This document shows, piece by piece, positions 9,942 to 19,765 of a DNA stretch of 64,000 bases. Where the stretch lies: assembly GCA_009781495.1 (NCBI GenBank), contig WQYA01000002.1, positions 1 through 64,000 on the forward strand. Direction: 5' to 3'. Numbering within the stretch: position 1 is the first letter of the stretch; every line of letters begins with the position of its first letter. The DNA is from Cystobacterineae bacterium (GTDB lineage: Bacteria; Myxococcota; Myxococcia; Myxococcales; Myxococcaceae). The notes beneath the pieces were generated by a model that ran no database searches, was not told the origin of the DNA, and saw only the letters and a list, made by a program, of their open reading frames with translations. The translations under genes and the position numbers were made by a program.

Positions 9942-11056
9942 GCAATCCTTCAGAGCGGGAGCGTCATTTAGTATGGAAAGCGGGAATTTTCGTAGGCATA
10001 GGTTTGTTGTTGGCGGGGCTGGTGATTTTTCTTTTAGGGAGGGAGAAGGGGCTTTTCAGCAGTCAAATTTCCTACCGTTCTGCATTTGCGAACATAGACG
10101 GTTTGCAATTGGACTCTCCGGTACGTTTAGGGGGGCTACAAGTAGGGCGGGTGAAGAAGATAGAGTTTTCGGATGACATAGAAGACTCCAGAGTGCTCGT
10201 TGAGTTTGAGGTAGAGAAAGTCTATGCGGACCGCATACGGGAGGACTCCGTCGTGCGTATTGCGAGCCGAGGTGTTTTGGGGGACAAAACCATTGACGTC
10301 AGCATTGGCTCACCGGAGAAGCCAGTTGCCCAGCACAATGCCTTTTTAGAGGCGAGGACTTCGGGGGACATAGCGGAGTTATTGAACAGGGCAGGGGAGA
10401 TAGTCGACAACGTGTTAGACATTACGCGTGGGGTGAAGGGTGGGGTTGACATATATGCGAGCCCGCAATTTGCCAAAAGCATAACGGAAGCTGTGGACTC
10501 TCTGCGAGGGGTACTGGTGGGAATTGAGTCCGGGCCGGGAGCCCTGCACACGTTGATTTTTGACAAGCAATTGGGAGAAGACGCCAAGGTATTGTTGCGG
10601 GAGTTGTCCTCTTCGGCGGTGAAATTGGACAAAGCGTTGGGGAATGTGGATGGGTTGATTTCAGAAGTCCGCAAGGGGGACGGTTTGGTGGGGGCGTTGC
10701 TGAAAGACAAGAAGACGGTTGTGGCATTTCAGTCTTTGGGGGATGCGGCCTCGGAGTTAGCGCTTTTGGTGAAGGGGGCGAGGGAGAATTCAGGGGGAGC
10801 GGTATACCGTTTGCTTTATGGGGAGTCGGCGAGTCTCATAGACGACTTAGCGGCTTCGACGGGGGACCTAAAAGCGATCATGGGCAAAGTACGCTCAGGA
10901 GAAGGCTCTTTAGGGGCTATTATTAATGATCCTTCCGTTTATGAAGACTTAAAAGAGATTTTAGGCAACATAAAGCGCAACCGTCTCTTAAGGGAGTTGG
11001 TGCGTCTGTCCATCAGCAATGGGGAGGATTTTGAGAAATTGGGGAAAACAAAATGA
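9938..11056 (+). CDS. mlaD: MCE/MlaD-family substrate-binding protein
   Basis: N-terminal TM, MCE domain GLQLDSPVRLGGLQVGRVKKIEF; overlaps mlaF. Confidence 0.85.
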   Translation: MSNPSERERHLVWKAGIFVGIGLLLAGLVIFLLGREKGLFSSQISYRSAFANIDGLQLDSPVRLGGLQVGRVKKIEFSDDIEDSRVLVEFEVEKVYADRIREDSVVRIASRGVLGDKTIDVSIGSPEKPVAQHNAFLEARTSGDIAELLNRAGEIVDNVLDITRGVKGGVDIYASPQFAKSITEAVDSLRGVLVGIESGPGALHTLIFDKQLGEDAKVLLRELSSSAVKLDKALGNVDGLISEVRKGDGLVGALLKDKKTVVAFQSLGDAASELALLVKGARENSGGAVYRLLYGESASLIDDLAASTGDLKAIMGKVRSGEGSLGAIINDPSVYEDLKEILGNIKRNRLLRELVRLSISNGEDFEKLGKTK

Positions 11057-12723
11057 TGAAACTGATGCAAAAAAAGTTGCAAAAAACCCGTCTGACGTTG
11101 TGTCCGCCCTCACACCTGGCCCTGTGTCTCATTCTGTTGATGGCCGGATGTGCCAGCAAGGGGCCAATCAACCCAGGCATGCAGAGCAGTATTCCGCAAG
11201 AAAAGAACGCTGCAGAGCAGTTGATAAAAGCTGCTGAGCAGGGGGATGCGGAGGCTCAATTTAAACTTGCCGAAGCCTATAACAAGGGCAAAAACATTCC
11301 CAAAAATATCCAGAAAGCCTTGGAATGGTATACAAAAGCCGCTGAGCAGGGGAATGCTGATGCCCAACTTGACTTGGGCTACATGTTTTTGATGAACCGA
11401 GGTGTGCCTCACGACATCGACAAGGCTTTAGAATTATTTGAAAAAGCTGCAAAAGGCTTCTTGAAAGCCGCTGAGCAAGGAGATGCGGAGGCTCAATTTA
11501 ACCTTGGCATGCTCTATGACTCAGGCCGTGGTGTTCCCAAGGATGAAGAAAAAGCTGTTGACTGGCTGATAAAGGCTGCTGAACAAGGGGACAAAAAAGT
11601 CCTCGTTGCTGTCATGAATGTATTTCGCAGCCACAGAGTCCCTGGCTTCTTTCGCGAGGAACGGCGTCAACAGGTTGAAAATATCAAGGAATTAATCAAA
11701 AAAGCCGCTGAAGAGGGGGATGTCCATGCCCAATATGTGCTGAGTTGGGATTATGAGGATCAAGGGCTTGAAGAAGAAGCGGCGAAATGGTTGGCAAAAG
11801 CCGCGGAAGGTTTCGCCAAAGCCGCCAATGAGGGTGACAGCGAGGCTCAGCTCCAGCTTGGGTCGCTTTATTATATGGGCTATGGCGTGCCTAAGAATAA
11901 AACCAAAGCTTTTGAGTGGCTCAACAAAGCCATGGAAGGGGGGGCGGCGATTGAAAAGCTCTATCGGCTTTTGTTCGACGAAGAGCGTGCCGTGGAGTTG
12001 TTTCAAAAAGCCGCAGAAAGGGGCAATGACGAGGCTCAATTTCACCTTGGTGTATACTATGCCATCAGTAGACTCGACGGCGTTTCCAAAGACATGCAAA
12101 CAGCCATAGAATGGTATACAAAGGCTGCAAACCAAGAGCATGAGGGGGCTCAATACAACCTTGCTGTACTCTATCATGAAGGCAAAGACATTCCCAAAGA
12201 CATTCAAAAGGCCGTGGAATGGTATGAGAAGGCTGCTCATTTGGGCGATAGAAGGGCCCAATGTGCTCTCGCCGAAATCTATGACAAGGGTGAAGAGCTC
12301 CCCAAGGACATCTCCAAAGCCCTGGAATGGTATACAAAGGCTGCACACCAAGAGCATCCAACAGCTCCACGCAGACTTGCGGAAATTTATGACAAAGGCG
12401 AAGGGGTTCCCAAAGACATCACAAAGGCAATAGAGTGGTATACAAAAGATGCTCAGGGATACAGCCCTGAGGTTCGTTATAGACTTGCGGAAATTTATGA
12501 CAAAGGTGAAGGGGTTCCCAAAGACAGCACAAAAGCAATAGAGTGGTATACAAAAGCTGCTGAACAATACCATTCTGAGGCTCAATACAGACTGGGTGAA
12601 ATTTATCTCAAGGGCAAGGGTGTCGCGCGCAACAAGCCCAAAGCTTGCGAGTTCCTGGCTCAATCCGCCAAACGAGATCACCCCAAGGCTGTGAAATTGC
12701 ACAAGAAAGCTTGCGTCAAATGA
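11053..12723 (+). CDS. Sel1-repeat lipoprotein
   Basis: lipobox LLMAGCAS; many A-x-x-G-D-A-E-A-Q-x-x-L-G Sel1 repeats; overlaps mlaD stop. Confidence 0.85.
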   Translation: MMKLMQKKLQKTRLTLCPPSHLALCLILLMAGCASKGPINPGMQSSIPQEKNAAEQLIKAAEQGDAEAQFKLAEAYNKGKNIPKNIQKALEWYTKAAEQGNADAQLDLGYMFLMNRGVPHDIDKALELFEKAAKGFLKAAEQGDAEAQFNLGMLYDSGRGVPKDEEKAVDWLIKAAEQGDKKVLVAVMNVFRSHRVPGFFREERRQQVENIKELIKKAAEEGDVHAQYVLSWDYEDQGLEEEAAKWLAKAAEGFAKAANEGDSEAQLQLGSLYYMGYGVPKNKTKAFEWLNKAMEGGAAIEKLYRLLFDEERAVELFQKAAERGNDEAQFHLGVYYAISRLDGVSKDMQTAIEWYTKAANQEHEGAQYNLAVLYHEGKDIPKDIQKAVEWYEKAAHLGDRRAQCALAEIYDKGEELPKDISKALEWYTKAAHQEHPTAPRRLAEIYDKGEGVPKDITKAIEWYTKDAQGYSPEVRYRLAEIYDKGEGVPKDSTKAIEWYTKAAEQYHSEAQYRLGEIYLKGKGVARNKPKACEFLAQSAKRDHPKAVKLHKKACVK

Positions 12724-12744
12724 AGCCAAGAAGGCGCTGAACTG

Positions 12745-12887
12745 GCGGAGGCGGAAACAGCCGGGCCGCAGGCCAAAAAAACAACGCCCGAAGGGCGAAA
12801 AGGAGCGCACTAACCCCCCCCTTCGGGACTTCTCCAGGGAGGGGAGTTTTTTATATAAGCCCCCGCTGCAGGCGAAATACCCCCCTC
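12745..12887. repeat. Intergenic repeat related to the 108-362 region
   Basis: shared cagccgggccgcaggcc, cgcccgaagggc, ggggagttttttatataagccc-cgcaggcgaaa-cccccct blocks. Confidence 0.6.
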
Positions 12888-13697
12888 TTAAGGGTAGCGC
12901 CCTTTAAGGGCCATAAATTCCTCAGGGGAACTGGGCATACACCCCAGGGAGCGGTTAGAGTGTTTTCCATGGAAGTCGCTCCCGCCAATGGGGACGAGTT
13001 GAAGACGCTGCGCAACGCCTCTCCAGCGTTTGCGCTCCGCCAAGGAATGCTCCGGGTGATCGGTTTCAATTCCATCCAAGCCATGGAGGCAAAGCGCTTC
13101 AACGTCTTTGGCCTCAAGCTGGCTGACATTGGGGTGGGCGAGGCTTGCCGTCCCCTTGGCCTGGTGTACCCAAGCAATGGCTTCCATGGTGGAGGTTTGC
13201 GTCAGGGGCAACCAAGCAGGCTTGCCCGCTTTCAAATAAAGCTCAAAAGCGGCGGCGGTATTTTTGCAGACGCCTTTTTTCACCAAGGCCTGTGCCAGGT
13301 GGGAGCGGGAAAACCTTCCTTTGGGAGACAGCGCGGCCACCTCTTCCATGGACAAGCCAATGTTGAGCGCCTTCAATTTTTGGAGCATGCCTTCCATGCG
13401 TCTTTCTCGGGCTGTTTGCATGTGTCGGCAGACAGCCAGGAGGTTTGCGTTGTTGGCGTCGACGAAGTGGCCAAGCAAATGGACTTCGCGCCCCTCATAT
13501 TGTGTTGAAAGCTCGATGCCCGGCACAATTTCCAACCCCGTATTTTTTGCAGCCTCTTGGGCCTCTGCAATGCCGTCGAGCGTATCGTGGTCCGTAATGG
13601 CAAGGACACGAATTCCCGTTTTTAGAGCCAAGTCTACAAGGGCAGCGGGGGCATATTCCCCGTCGCTAAAATGGGTATGGGTATGTAGATCGATCAT
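12888..13697 (-). CDS. PHP-domain phosphoesterase (TrpH-like)
   Basis: MIDLHTHTHFSDGEY, ITDHDTLDG, VPGIELST, GGSDFHG. Confidence 0.85.
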   Translation of the reverse strand: MIDLHTHTHFSDGEYAPAALVDLALKTGIRVLAITDHDTLDGIAEAQEAAKNTGLEIVPGIELSTQYEGREVHLLGHFVDANNANLLAVCRHMQTARERRMEGMLQKLKALNIGLSMEEVAALSPKGRFSRSHLAQALVKKGVCKNTAAAFELYLKAGKPAWLPLTQTSTMEAIAWVHQAKGTASLAHPNVSQLEAKDVEALCLHGLDGIETDHPEHSLAERKRWRGVAQRLQLVPIGGSDFHGKHSNRSLGCMPSSPEEFMALKGRYP

Positions 13698-13884
13698 AGC
13701 AGGTGGATTTCGGTATCTCCTTTTGAAATTCCCGCTAGCGTTTTATCTTATCGTTAGACAGGGAAGGCAGGGCTTTTTCTAGGGGAGGATGATCCGAGAA
13801 AAAACAAGCCTGACGCCATATGACGGCAAAATGAAACGCTAGCGGGTTGATTCTCTGAGCCAGCTCTGTCAATCTTGCCAGAAA

Positions 13885-14325
13885 ATGCAGCCCGTTTCTC
13901 GAAAACTTGAATATGGCCTTCGCGCCATGCTGTTTTTGGCCTCCCAAGAAGAGGGCAGCGTGGTGCCTTTTCGAGAGGTGGCCCGTCGGATGGACGTCCC
14001 GGAGGACTTTCTGGCCAAAATTTTGAAGACGCTCGTACGCCAAAAGTTGCTCTATTCGACGCGGGGCCCCAAGGGGGGGTTTGCGCTTGCCAAGCCGGCC
14101 TCCAGCATCAGCTTTTTGGATGTTATTGAAGCTGTCCAAGGCCCCATACAGTTGAATTTGTGCACCGACAACCATGCGGCCTGCCATTTTGGAGAAGCGT
14201 GTACCATGTGGGGGGTATGGCGTTTAGGCCAGGAGAGGATGATGGAGGTATACAGGGCAGCTAAGTTAGACAAGTTAGCCATAAGGGGTTTTCTAAACAC
14301 CTCAAACGAAGGGGATAGAGTGTGA
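13885..14325 (+). CDS. Rrf2-family transcriptional regulator with Cys cluster
   Basis: SRKLEYGLRAMLFLA, RGPKGGFALAKP, C-x6-C-x5-C. Confidence 0.85.
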   Translation: MQPVSRKLEYGLRAMLFLASQEEGSVVPFREVARRMDVPEDFLAKILKTLVRQKLLYSTRGPKGGFALAKPASSISFLDVIEAVQGPIQLNLCTDNHAACHFGEACTMWGVWRLGQERMMEVYRAAKLDKLAIRGFLNTSNEGDRV

Positions 14326-14398
14326 GGATAGCCCCTTAGCCTTAGCCAACACCTTATTTTTCTCCCTATCCCTAGCCTAAGCCGACTATAGGGGCCTA

Positions 14399-15577
14399 AT
14401 GACTCAAAACCTCAAAGCCCAATATGAAACAGCCCGCCGTGTAGATCCCAAGCCCATCAGCGGCAAAGAGACGACGGCACAGCTTTTGGAGCATGCCTTC
14501 GGCGCCTATGTGGGAAGGCAGGAGCGCATGGCTTTTGAGTTGATGCAGCGCAGTCTGCAAGAGAATGCGGCGGTGTTTTTGACGCTGTCAGGAGCGATGA
14601 CGCCGGCGGGTTTGCACCAGTCCTGCCTCATTCCGCTCATAGAATCCGGCGCCATTTCCGTGCTTTCAACGACGGGCGCGAACCTCTATCACGATGCGCA
14701 CCGGGTGCTTGGGCACGCCATTCGCGAAGTCAACCCGAATGCGGGAGATTTGCAGTTTCGACTTTCTCGAATTATTCGCATTTATGACTTGGGGTTTTGG
14801 GAAGAAGTCCTCCTGGACACGGACAAACTTTTTTCAGCCTTGTTGTTGCGCCCCGAGTTTCAGCGCAAAATGACGACGCCGCAGTTTCATTTTCTCCTGG
14901 GCAAGGCGATGGCCGGCATAGAGCGTCAGCTTCGTGTGACAAAGCCCTCCTTGTTGTCCACGTGCTACAAACACGCGGTGCCCATTTTTGTGGGTGCGGT
15001 GCAAGACGGCTCCATTTTTTTGAATGCGGTGAAGTTGAAGCGTTTGTTGGGGGAGGCTTTTGCCTTCGAAATTGACACGCTGGAAGACGTTTTTTCCATG
15101 GCGGCGATGCAATACCACTGCCGTAACCACGGCTCTAAACGTATGGCTATTTGGATTTTAGGAGGGGGCGTCCCTAAAAACTACACGCTACAGGGGGAGC
15201 CTTTGTTGGATCAAATCCTCCACATTCCCACCGACGGTTTTGACATTGACGTACAGTTTTGTGTGGACCCTGTCGACAACGGCGCTTTGTCCAGTTGTCC
15301 TGCCGGGGAGGGGCATACCTGGGGGAAGGTTTCTATGGAGGCGGTAGAGCAGGGCTCCGTCTATGTACATACGGATGTAACCGCTGTATTCCCCTGGTTG
15401 ACGCACGCCTTGCTTTCCAAGCGAAATTTACGCAGAAAGCCCATGCGGTTGATGGATGGACTCGACGAAGCCGTCAGCGCCCTCGACAAGGCTGTGCGCC
15501 GCCGTCGAAAGTCCCTGGAAGACACCCTGCATTGGGAAATCCCCAAGAAGAAACCGGCGACGAAGTCCCGCAGGTGA
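14399..15577 (+). CDS. Deoxyhypusine synthase-family protein
   Basis: LTLSGAMTPAGLHQSCLIPLIESGAISVLSTTGANLYHD and GEGHTWGKVSMEA...VYVHTDVTAVFPWL. Confidence 0.85.
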   Translation: MTQNLKAQYETARRVDPKPISGKETTAQLLEHAFGAYVGRQERMAFELMQRSLQENAAVFLTLSGAMTPAGLHQSCLIPLIESGAISVLSTTGANLYHDAHRVLGHAIREVNPNAGDLQFRLSRIIRIYDLGFWEEVLLDTDKLFSALLLRPEFQRKMTTPQFHFLLGKAMAGIERQLRVTKPSLLSTCYKHAVPIFVGAVQDGSIFLNAVKLKRLLGEAFAFEIDTLEDVFSMAAMQYHCRNHGSKRMAIWILGGGVPKNYTLQGEPLLDQILHIPTDGFDIDVQFCVDPVDNGALSSCPAGEGHTWGKVSMEAVEQGSVYVHTDVTAVFPWLTHALLSKRNLRRKPMRLMDGLDEAVSALDKAVRRRRKSLEDTLHWEIPKKKPATKSRR

Positions 15578-15637
15578 AAAAAACTTCTGCGTTGCAGACG
15601 CGCCGGATTTTTAAAAGCGCGGGTTTATATTTGGGGG

Positions 15638-16012
15638 ATGGTTAGAGAAAACGAGCGGCGTAGTGAAGAGAGGGCTACAACAAAGCTGGAAGTACGTTTT
15701 GAAAATGCGAAAGAGGCCGCCCGTATATTCAAAACCTACTCGTTAAACTTATCCCCTTCAGGTATTTGTATACGTAACACGCAGCACCTTTTTCCGGGGG
15801 AGCGCATCCGTTTGTCTCTGGTGGTGGGTGGGCAGAAGTTTGCGTTGAGGGGCCGTATTGCCTGGGCCCGTGAGGACGTGGTGGGCCTGCGTTTTGAAGG
15901 CGTGTCGCCGGAAGAAAAGCGGCGTTTGAAGGCCGCCATTTGGCCGTCAAAAAACGAGTTTGAGGAGGGTTACCTCAAGGGCCAAAGCGAAGAATGGCCG
16001 GAAGTGGACTAG
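15638..16012 (+). CDS. PilZ-domain protein
   Basis: ENERRSEERATTKLEVRF...LNLSPSGICI...GLRFEGVSPEEKRRL. Confidence 0.7.
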   Translation: MVRENERRSEERATTKLEVRFENAKEAARIFKTYSLNLSPSGICIRNTQHLFPGERIRLSLVVGGQKFALRGRIAWAREDVVGLRFEGVSPEEKRRLKAAIWPSKNEFEEGYLKGQSEEWPEVD

Positions 16013-16040
16013 AGTGGCTACCACTTAAACCTAAACCCCT

Positions 16041-16964
16041 CTAACTCCACTCCAGCATCCGCTTGAGGGGGGCGAGGGCTTGGAGGCGGAGGGCCTCGGG
16101 GAGGGTGAGTTGGGGGGAGCGGTTTTTCATACACGCCAGGAGTTTTTCCAGGGTATTGAGTTTCATATGGGGGCAGACATTGCAGGGGCAGCCGTCGCTG
16201 GAGGGGGGGCAGAGGAGGTGTTTGGAGGGGGAGGCCTTGCGCATTTGGTGCAGAATACCGGGCTCCGTCACCACAATAAACTGACGCTCACTCCCTTTGC
16301 TGACACGCTCCAACATTTGCGCCGTAGAGCCGATGAAGTCCGCGTGCGCCAACACCGCCTCCTCGCACTCGGGGTGGGCCACCACGAAAGCTTGGGGGTT
16401 GTCGTGCTTCAGTTGGACGAGGTTTTTTTCGTTGAACATTTCATGGACGATGCAGCTGCCGGGCCACAGAAGCATGTCGCGTCCGGTTTGCTTGGCGACA
16501 TAGTTGCCCAAATGCCTGTCCGGCGCAAAGAGGATGCGGCGGCCCGGTGGAATGCGGTTGACAATTTTGACGGCATTGGAGCTGGTGCAAATGACGTCGC
16601 TGAGGGCTTTGACCGCGGCCGAAGAATTGACATAGGAAACGACGAAGCAGTCCTCATGTTGTGCTTTGAAGGCCGCAAAAGCTTCGGGCGGGCAACGGTC
16701 CGCCAGGGAGCAACCGGCGTTGAGGTCCGGCAGCAAAACCAACTTTTCCGGGTTGAGGATTTTGGCCGTTTCCGCCATGAAGTGCACGCCGCAAAAGACG
16801 ATGACGTCCGCCTTTGTTTGAGCAGCTTGCTGAGCGAGCGCCAGGCTGTCGCCCACAAAGTCCGCGCAGTCCTGTATTTCGCCCTCCTGATAATAGTGCG
16901 CCAGGACAACCGCATTCAACTCGCGTTTCAACTTTTCAATTTGGTTTTCAATATGCATAGTCAT
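16041..16964 (-). CDS. nadA: Quinolinate synthase
   Basis: [54 protein letters not shown]. Confidence 0.95.
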   Translation of the reverse strand: MTMHIENQIEKLKRELNAVVLAHYYQEGEIQDCADFVGDSLALAQQAAQTKADVIVFCGVHFMAETAKILNPEKLVLLPDLNAGCSLADRCPPEAFAAFKAQHEDCFVVSYVNSSAAVKALSDVICTSSNAVKIVNRIPPGRRILFAPDRHLGNYVAKQTGRDMLLWPGSCIVHEMFNEKNLVQLKHDNPQAFVVAHPECEEAVLAHADFIGSTAQMLERVSKGSERQFIVVTEPGILHQMRKASPSKHLLCPPSSDGCPCNVCPHMKLNTLEKLLACMKNRSPQLTLPEALRLQALAPLKRMLEWS

Positions 16965-16976
16965 ACGGGCAAAGGT

Positions 16977-18803
16977 TTATAGCGCGTCATCCCAGTCCAC
17001 ACGAAGTTGATATTCGTCCTGAGCGTTGGATTCGCGGTTTTTGGGGTCCTTGACTTCCAGGAAATAGACTCCCGGAGTGGCAGAATAACGCAAAGTGGTG
17101 GGGCTGTCTTTTTTGGGGAGGGGGGCGGTTTGGACAAGCTCCAACTTCCCTTCCTCGTCCATGCGATGCAGCCACAACCCCAAGCTGTTTTTAGGGAGGC
17201 CGAAAAGGGTAGCGAGGATGGGTTTGCGCACGAGGAGTTGACTCAAATCCACGCGAAAAAAGTCCACATCCCCCTTGGGATGAACATATCCGCGCAGGCT
17301 TTGCCCCATGGCCAACTCTGTGGCCTGCTCCAGGGTGTTGTTGGGCTCCTTTTCGCGGCGTTGCGCGCCCTCCAGCGCCTGCGCGCGAATGCGATAGGGG
17401 GTTTTGGGGTTTTCCTGGGTTTTCACCCATTTGTTGGAAATTTTTTGAGCGACGGACTCGACTTTGAAATAGCAAGTGCCGGGGCATTCCACATTCAGCA
17501 AGCGCTCCGCCTCATGGATTTTCCCCTCATTGCTGCGCAGCAGGACACGCTCCGCGGCAGCGGCCTCCGCGGGGACAATGGCCGAAAGCTGCAAGTCCAC
17601 GCCCTCAAGCGCGGAGAGCTCCACATGCACCAAAGAAGGCGCAGCCACGTCCACGCGAAAATAGTCCACGTCCTCAGCCGGCGACAAGAGGGCCTGCATC
17701 TCTTTGCCCAGGGCCAGAGGCGTAGCCTGCAAAGGCGTATTGTTCGGCTCCGTCTCAAAAGAGGCATCATCATCCTCCAGAGAGAGTTTCAGCTGATAGG
17801 GAATCAGCAAAAGGGAAGGGCTGGTTTGAGGGTTGGTTTGGGGCTTAGGTTGGGGGTTAGGGTTAGGCGCAGCCGCCCCCCCCTGAGCCGCAGCAGTTTT
17901 CACTCTCAGCGCCACAGTGGAGAGTTGAGGCGGCAGAGCAAAATTCCGCACCCTCCACCCCCCCCTATGCCCCGGACGTGTACGCAGCAGAACATTGCCT
18001 TCGCCGTCGCAGAGTTGAATTTCCAAAGCGGCGTCGGCGTCGGCTTCCACCTCAACGGCAACGCGGAGGAGGGTAGGTGGGGGAGGGGGCTTAGCGGCAG
18101 TTTCCGCCGCAGTTTCCGACGCAACCTCCGCCGCAGTTTTTGGCGCAGCCTCCGTTGCAGACTCGCCCGCAACCTCCGTCACGGGCTTCACCGCAGTCTC
18201 CTCTGCCGCAAGTTTCTCCACCGCCTCGGGCAACTCAAAGCGGAACCAATCCACGTCATCGGCGAAGAGGGTGCCCTGTTGCAGCACCTGAAGGGGCGCA
18301 AGGCTGGCCTCGCTGAGGCGGTTATTGGGTTCCGCCTCATGCTCCGCGACAGCGTCCACAAAGCGCACGCTCAGCCGGTAGCTTCCCCCGGAGCCGTCTT
18401 TGGCGGACACCACGCGGAAGAAGCGGGGCTCGCCGAGGCCCACATTGGGGATGGACTCCACGCCCCCCAAGCCCGCGCGGTTGGTGCGCAGCAGCACCTC
18501 GCCCGCCTCGTTGACGATTTCCAAGGCCACGTCCACGCCCGGGGAGGGGCTGGCCTCCACATGGGCCCAGCGCCCGAGGGCAGCGGGCAGCCAAAACCAA
18601 TCCTCGTCCCTGCCTTGCGGGGGCACAGAAATTTCGGCCTCCAGCGTCAAGTCCGCGTCTATTTTCTGAGCCTGGCTGGCCTGGTTATTCGGCTCCACCT
18701 CTCTGGGGGCAGAAGGGGTGTTGGGTTGCTCCTTTTTAGAAGGGCAAGCCCAGCAAAGGGCAAGGGCAGCCGCAAGGCCAAGCAAAGGGTAAGGTAGAGC
18801 CAT
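16977..18803 (-). CDS. Lipoprotein with repeated PPC-like (EPNN) domains
   Basis: LALCWACPSK lipobox-like; four E-x-E-P-N-N repeats followed by DVDFFRV/DVDWFRF motifs. Confidence 0.75.
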   Translation of the reverse strand: MALPYPLLGLAAALALCWACPSKKEQPNTPSAPREVEPNNQASQAQKIDADLTLEAEISVPPQGRDEDWFWLPAALGRWAHVEASPSPGVDVALEIVNEAGEVLLRTNRAGLGGVESIPNVGLGEPRFFRVVSAKDGSGGSYRLSVRFVDAVAEHEAEPNNRLSEASLAPLQVLQQGTLFADDVDWFRFELPEAVEKLAAEETAVKPVTEVAGESATEAAPKTAAEVASETAAETAAKPPPPPTLLRVAVEVEADADAALEIQLCDGEGNVLLRTRPGHRGGWRVRNFALPPQLSTVALRVKTAAAQGGAAAPNPNPQPKPQTNPQTSPSLLLIPYQLKLSLEDDDASFETEPNNTPLQATPLALGKEMQALLSPAEDVDYFRVDVAAPSLVHVELSALEGVDLQLSAIVPAEAAAAERVLLRSNEGKIHEAERLLNVECPGTCYFKVESVAQKISNKWVKTQENPKTPYRIRAQALEGAQRREKEPNNTLEQATELAMGQSLRGYVHPKGDVDFFRVDLSQLLVRKPILATLFGLPKNSLGLWLHRMDEEGKLELVQTAPLPKKDSPTTLRYSATPGVYFLEVKDPKNRESNAQDEYQLRVDWDDAL

Positions 18804-18984
18804 AGGTAGGCGTTTTAGCGCAGGCCGTTGCGGAAGTCACATTCGGTTGTTTTTTTGGCCTGCGGCCCGGCTGTCTTTTAAATTCCCCTCTAAGGAGGGG
18901 TGCCCCGGAGGGGCGGGGTGGTGGTTGTTTAAGGCTTTATGCTGGGGGTAGCAAAAATATTCTTTTCGTCCATTCGGGTGTTGT

Positions 18985-19205
18985 CTTCTTGGGCCTGCGG
19001 CCCGGCTGTTTTTTAAAACAATTTTTTTGCCCTCCGGGCGGGGTTTTTGGTGCTGGGCCTGCGGCCCGGGCATTTCCGCTGCTCGGCAGCAGTAGATTTC
19101 GCCTACCGGCGAGTCACTTTCTTTTGCATGCGCAAAAGAAAGTAACCAAAGAAAAACTACCCTCCGGGGGCCCCTTAGCGGGGAGCTAAGCCTCATTCGC
19201 AACCC
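18985..19205 (-). repeat. Dispersed repeat, inverted relative of window positions 1-235
   Basis: tttttggtgctgggcctgcggcccggg...cgcctaccggcgagtcactttcttttgc...gaaagtaaccaaagaaaaa. Confidence 0.75.
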
Positions 19206-19425
19206 CTTTCAAACTTCCCTCAATTCGTTTGCATCAGGAGGGGCCGCGAAGCGCGGTGCAAGGTTGAAGCGTGTCAGCACAGTCCTCAGAGCCCCCTCCT
19301 TTCTCTTTTATGCTGCCTTGCATTTCATTCTTAAAAGCACTTCTCTATTGAAAAAAAGGAAATATTCTGATAATATTCTAATAATATTTTGATAAAATAA
19401 AGTCTCAGAAAAGGGGTGCAAGCTT

Positions 19426-19692
19426 ATGATCCGCATTCGGCCCGTCTCGGACCTTCGCAACAAATTTCCCGAAATAGAGCGTGTCGTCAACGGCGGGGAA
19501 GCCGTTTTCCTGACGAAAAACGGCTATGGGGCCATGGTTGTCATGAGTCTCGAAAAATATGCACAACTGACGGAGGACTTGGAGTTGAAGCTGAAGAAGG
19601 CCGACCGTGCTGCCGCTGCTTCTGCAGAGAGCCACAGCCACAAGACGGTTTTTTCGCGGCTGAAAAAGGGGCTCCATGGCAAAACGCGTTAG
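19426..19692 (+). CDS. Phd/YefM-family antitoxin (orphan)
   Basis: RPVSDLRNKFPEIERVVNGGEAVFLTKNGYGAMVVMSLEKYAQL. Confidence 0.85.
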   Translation: MIRIRPVSDLRNKFPEIERVVNGGEAVFLTKNGYGAMVVMSLEKYAQLTEDLELKLKKADRAAAASAESHSHKTVFSRLKKGLHGKTR

Positions 19693-19765
19693 TTTGCGCT
19701 ACCCCCCTTGCCTTCCCCCCCAAACCAAGCTAGAGTATTTTTCGGTGCTTCAACACACCACCTAG
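19676..19765 (+). pseudogene. Possible truncated toxin start (MAKRVSLRY-) interrupted at the boundary of repeat element copy 1
   Basis: ATG overlapping antitoxin stop; homology with copy 2 begins at ~19702, after 9 codons. Confidence 0.4.

Noticed and set aside
11692-12810. 372-aa minus-strand ORF
   Set aside because: Antisense of Sel1 repeats.
16080-16982. 300-aa plus-strand ORF
   Set aside because: Antisense of nadA.
17007-18797. 596-aa plus-strand ORF
   Set aside because: Antisense to the EPNN-repeat lipoprotein (16977-18803 -); no recognisable domain, low-complexity Arg/Leu composition.
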